Under the pieces are notes generated by a model. The model saw nothing but the letters and a program-made list of their open reading frames with translations, had not been told where the DNA came from and ran no database searches. From Mesorhizobium sp. AR10 (GTDB lineage: Bacteria; Pseudomonadota; Alphaproteobacteria; Rhizobiales; Rhizobiaceae), in the NCBI RefSeq assembly GCF_024746795.1, contig NZ_CP080524.1, positions 62,001 through 126,000 on the forward strand: 64,000 nucleotides of DNA, given 5' to 3'. The stretch's first letter is position 1, and every line of letters begins with the position of its first letter. This document shows, in pieces, positions 61,795 through 64,000 of the stretch. The position numbers and the translations under genes are program-made.

Positions 61795-64000
61795 GGTTCC
61801 TGCCGGCGCCGGGCAAGGAGAACCGAAATGCGGCCCCACCTGATGCGATCGTTTCTGCCCATAGCTGGCCGCCATGGGCATCGATGATCGAACGGGAAAT
61901 CGACAGTCCCATCCCTACGCCGTTCGACTTCGTGGTGTAGAACGCTTGGAAAACCCGCTCAAGATGGTCCGGATCGATGCCCGGCCCTGAATCGCACACG
62001 GACACGCGAACGTCACCGATCTGGGTTTGCTCGGCGCTGATCAACAACTCGCGCGGCCCCGCCTCGACCGTGCTCATGGCTTCGACAGCGTTCAGGATCA
62101 AGTTCAGCACAACTTGTTGAAGTTGAACACGATCTCCCTCGACGGGAACCAGTGCCTCCGCGAGGCCGGTTCGGATCGTGACTCCATTCGTCGTGATAGC
62201 GCTTCGCGCCAGGCCGATCACTTCGTCGATCGCCTCGTTCAGGTCGAAACGGGACTTTCGAGGCGGTGCTTTCTTGATGTGATCACGGATACGGTCGATG
62301 ATCCCTCCGGCCCGGTCGGCATCGTCGACGATGGAGGCGAGCGCTTCGCGGATTTCGTCCAGATCCGGCGGATTTCTGTCCAGAAAGTGTATGGCCGCAC
62401 GGGCGTTGTTGCGCGCCGCGGCAATCGGTTGTGTGATTTCGTGAGACAGCGAGGCAGCCAGTTCTCCCATAACGCTCACGCGGTTCATGTGGGCGAAATC
62501 CGATTGCAGCTGCTCCAATCGTTGCAACGTTCTTTTGCGATCCTCGATATCCGTCAGTAGAACGTACCAGCGCACGATGCGTCCGGAGTCATCGCGAATA
62601 GGGACCCCACGATTGTCAAACCATCGATATTCGCCGTCGAGACGATGCAGACGCAGTTCATAGTTGAAAGGAATTCCCGAGGCAGTCGCTCTAGTATAAA
62701 TTTCAACAATACGGGGAAGGTCCTCAGGATGCACCACTTCGTTTGTCCCCCAGTTTTTCAGCCATTCCAGCGGTTGGCCAAAATACTCCAGAACCTGGCG
62801 ATTGACGGTCTCGAGGGTACCCTCCGGGGCCAAGACCAAAACGAGACCCGCTATCCCATCAATTGCTGAACGTGCATGTCGTTCGCTTTCAAGCAAAGCC
62901 TCCTGCGCGCGCATGATTTCTGTTACGTCCGTGCCAGTGCCGCGATAGCCACGAAATTCTCCATTGGCGTCAAACACCGGCTTGCCGGTGGCCTTCACAT
63001 GGATGGGCGAGCCGTTGCGGCGAGCGGAGTGATATACGAAGTCACGGAACGGTTTGTGGGAATCGAGGGTTTCTTGGAGAAGCCGCCATTTCCCCGGATC
63101 CGTTTCAAGGTCGAGAGCTCCATCCCAGCACGCCGTGCCAATTCGATCAGCGGCGTCTGAACCAAACGCATTCTCGGTCAGCAGCGTGAATTTGTGGTCC
63201 GGACCGATTTCCCAGAACCAATCGGAGGCACTTTCGGCGTAGTCTCGGAACTTCGCTTGGCTCTCCCGCAACCCTTCCTCGGCGCGCTTGCGTTCCGTCA
63301 CGTCGAGCTGCGTGGTGACAATCTCGATAAGTTTCCCGCTGGGGGAGAACATAGGATGGCCAATTGTTTCGAGGTGCTTGACCGTCCCGTCGGGCAGTAC
63401 AATTCTGTACGCGATCTCGTAGCCTCTTTTCTCGCCCACCGCGCGTTGAACCACAGCGTTCAGCCGGTCGACGTCGAGCGGGTGGACTCGTTTGAATACG
63501 GCTTCGCGGCTCGGGACCCCCTCGGCCGGATCAAATCCCCAGATGCGGTAAGTCTCGTCCGATCCGTAGAGAATCTTCGTCTCGTTGTAGGCCGACACAC
63601 CACTGTGACTCAGCCTCTGCGCTTCAGCCAAATAGGCCTCGCTGCGGCGTAGTTGCTCTTCAGCTTTCTTGCCTTCATCAATGTCGACAGACAGGCCATA
63701 CCACTGGACTATGTGTCCCTGCCGGTCGCGCAGAGGCTCACCACGCGTATGATGCCAACGACACTCGCCGTCCGCTCGACGGAGACGATGCGTTGTCTGG
63801 TACGAAGTTCCGGTCTGAATTGCGTGTTGGAAAGCCCTTACGGTCTCGGGAAAGTCATCGGGGTGCAGGAAGGCCTCCCAGCCGCCATTCTTGAAATCCT
63901 CGAATCGCATGCCGGTATAGTGCAACATCTGCTGATTGAGTTGGGTCGGTTCGCCCGCGGGGTTAGTTGACCAAAGCAGACCCGGTACCGTTTCGAAAAT
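61646..64000 (-). CDS. Multi-PAS sensor histidine kinase (N-terminus beyond window)
   Basis: At least 784 residues; the frame stays open to the right edge, so the true start lies outside the window. At least four PAS/PAC repeats are visible, each ending in motifs like 'DVTERKRAEEGLRESQ'. The catalytic part has H-box 'ASLSHEITQPIAAARNNARA', 'NLILNAVEAM', 'DSGPGIDPDHLERVF' and 'GVGMGLSISRSI'. It closely resembles the kinase end of the protein at 6673-12129. No membrane helix is seen. The last ~50 residues are basic and overlap the convergent receiver gene, so the original stop may have been lost. Confidence 0.9.
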   Translation of the reverse strand: MFETVPGLLWSTNPAGEPTQLNQQMLHYTGMRFEDFKNGGWEAFLHPDDFPETVRAFQHAIQTGTSYQTTHRLRRADGECRWHHTRGEPLRDRQGHIVQWYGLSVDIDEGKKAEEQLRRSEAYLAEAQRLSHSGVSAYNETKILYGSDETYRIWGFDPAEGVPSREAVFKRVHPLDVDRLNAVVQRAVGEKRGYEIAYRIVLPDGTVKHLETIGHPMFSPSGKLIEIVTTQLDVTERKRAEEGLRESQAKFRDYAESASDWFWEIGPDHKFTLLTENAFGSDAADRIGTACWDGALDLETDPGKWRLLQETLDSHKPFRDFVYHSARRNGSPIHVKATGKPVFDANGEFRGYRGTGTDVTEIMRAQEALLESERHARSAIDGIAGLVLVLAPEGTLETVNRQVLEYFGQPLEWLKNWGTNEVVHPEDLPRIVEIYTRATASGIPFNYELRLHRLDGEYRWFDNRGVPIRDDSGRIVRWYVLLTDIEDRKRTLQRLEQLQSDFAHMNRVSVMGELAASLSHEITQPIAAARNNARAAIHFLDRNPPDLDEIREALASIVDDADRAGGIIDRIRDHIKKAPPRKSRFDLNEAIDEVIGLARSAITTNGVTIRTGLAEALVPVEGDRVQLQQVVLNLILNAVEAMSTVEAGPRELLISAEQTQIGDVRVSVCDSGPGIDPDHLERVFQAFYTTKSNGVGMGLSISRSIIDAHGGQLWAETIASGGAAFRFSLPGAGRNLTNSRRSADRTGEPHGDTVSDAAHQTAYEGNKRPRRSSRGPGQGRRGRP

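Noticed and set aside
1..64000. Prophage, integrative element or CRISPR array
   Set aside because: No integrase, transposase, phage structural gene, tRNA-associated repeat or regularly spaced repeat array was seen on either strand.

Overview
The window is GC-rich, densely coding DNA with the gene content of an alphaproteobacterium, most likely Rhizobiales (Mesorhizobium/Rhizobium-like). The signs are several RbsABC-type sugar transporters with LacI and GntR regulators, FixJ-type response regulators, an SdhE-like protein, and a bo3 oxidase operon that starts with the heme O synthase gene. That assignment is inferred from gene content; no rRNA, tRNA, transposase, CRISPR array or replication origin was seen.

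Layout. 1-6650 is an accessory patchwork: a TetR regulator, an isochorismatase-fold hydrolase and an MFS pump, an AraC regulator flanked by two copies of an operator-like repeat, and decayed pieces of sdhE, cfa, an alpha/beta hydrolase and dld. 6673-12129 is one 1818-residue protein joining a degenerate kinase-like domain, an AAA/STAND ATPase, GAF, PAS and histidine kinase modules. 12185-14400 holds more gene remnants. 14399-18413 is a three-gene operon for a periplasmic molybdenum hydroxylase with a triheme cytochrome c. 19227-25517 contains detoxification-type enzymes (chloroperoxidase-like hydrolase, two aldo/keto reductases, DoxX, azoreductase) and a LysR regulator, plus a decayed glutathionyl-hydroquinone reductase.

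25781-35231 is a sugar-acid catabolic unit on the minus strand: an ABC importer, a lactonase-type amidohydrolase, an SDR dehydrogenase, an enolase-superfamily dehydratase and a leaderless binding protein, with a divergent GntR regulator. 35514-37002 is an Old Yellow Enzyme gene with an ArsR-type regulator. 37249-43672 is a second sugar ABC importer with an SDR and a LacI regulator; LacI palindromes lie in front of lacI, in front of the first permease gene and across the binding-protein start codon. 44408-45358 is a DapA-family aldolase/lyase that could complete a non-phosphorylative sugar pathway.

45348-50816, all on the minus strand, is a cluster of small membrane and exported proteins around a predicted proton-channel unit: an ExbB/MotA-like protein, an ExbD-like single-span protein with an intramembrane Asp and an unusual beta-rich outer domain, and a two-span partner. 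It lies just downstream of an SdhE-like gene and the cyo operon (51019-55927). This is my best candidate for an undescribed system. 56283-57995 is a pyruvate dehydrogenase (quinone)/PoxB-type enzyme that would feed the same quinone pool. 58119-64000 holds a decayed SnoaL-like gene, an ECF sigma factor coupled to an AraC regulator that is a close paralogue of the one at 3130, a FixJ-type regulator, a stand-alone receiver and a multi-PAS histidine kinase cut by the window end.

Two themes recur. Many genes survive only as 5' or 3' stubs, several of them related to intact genes elsewhere in the window. Single-base indels, often in short homopolymers, disrupt otherwise well-conserved reading frames.
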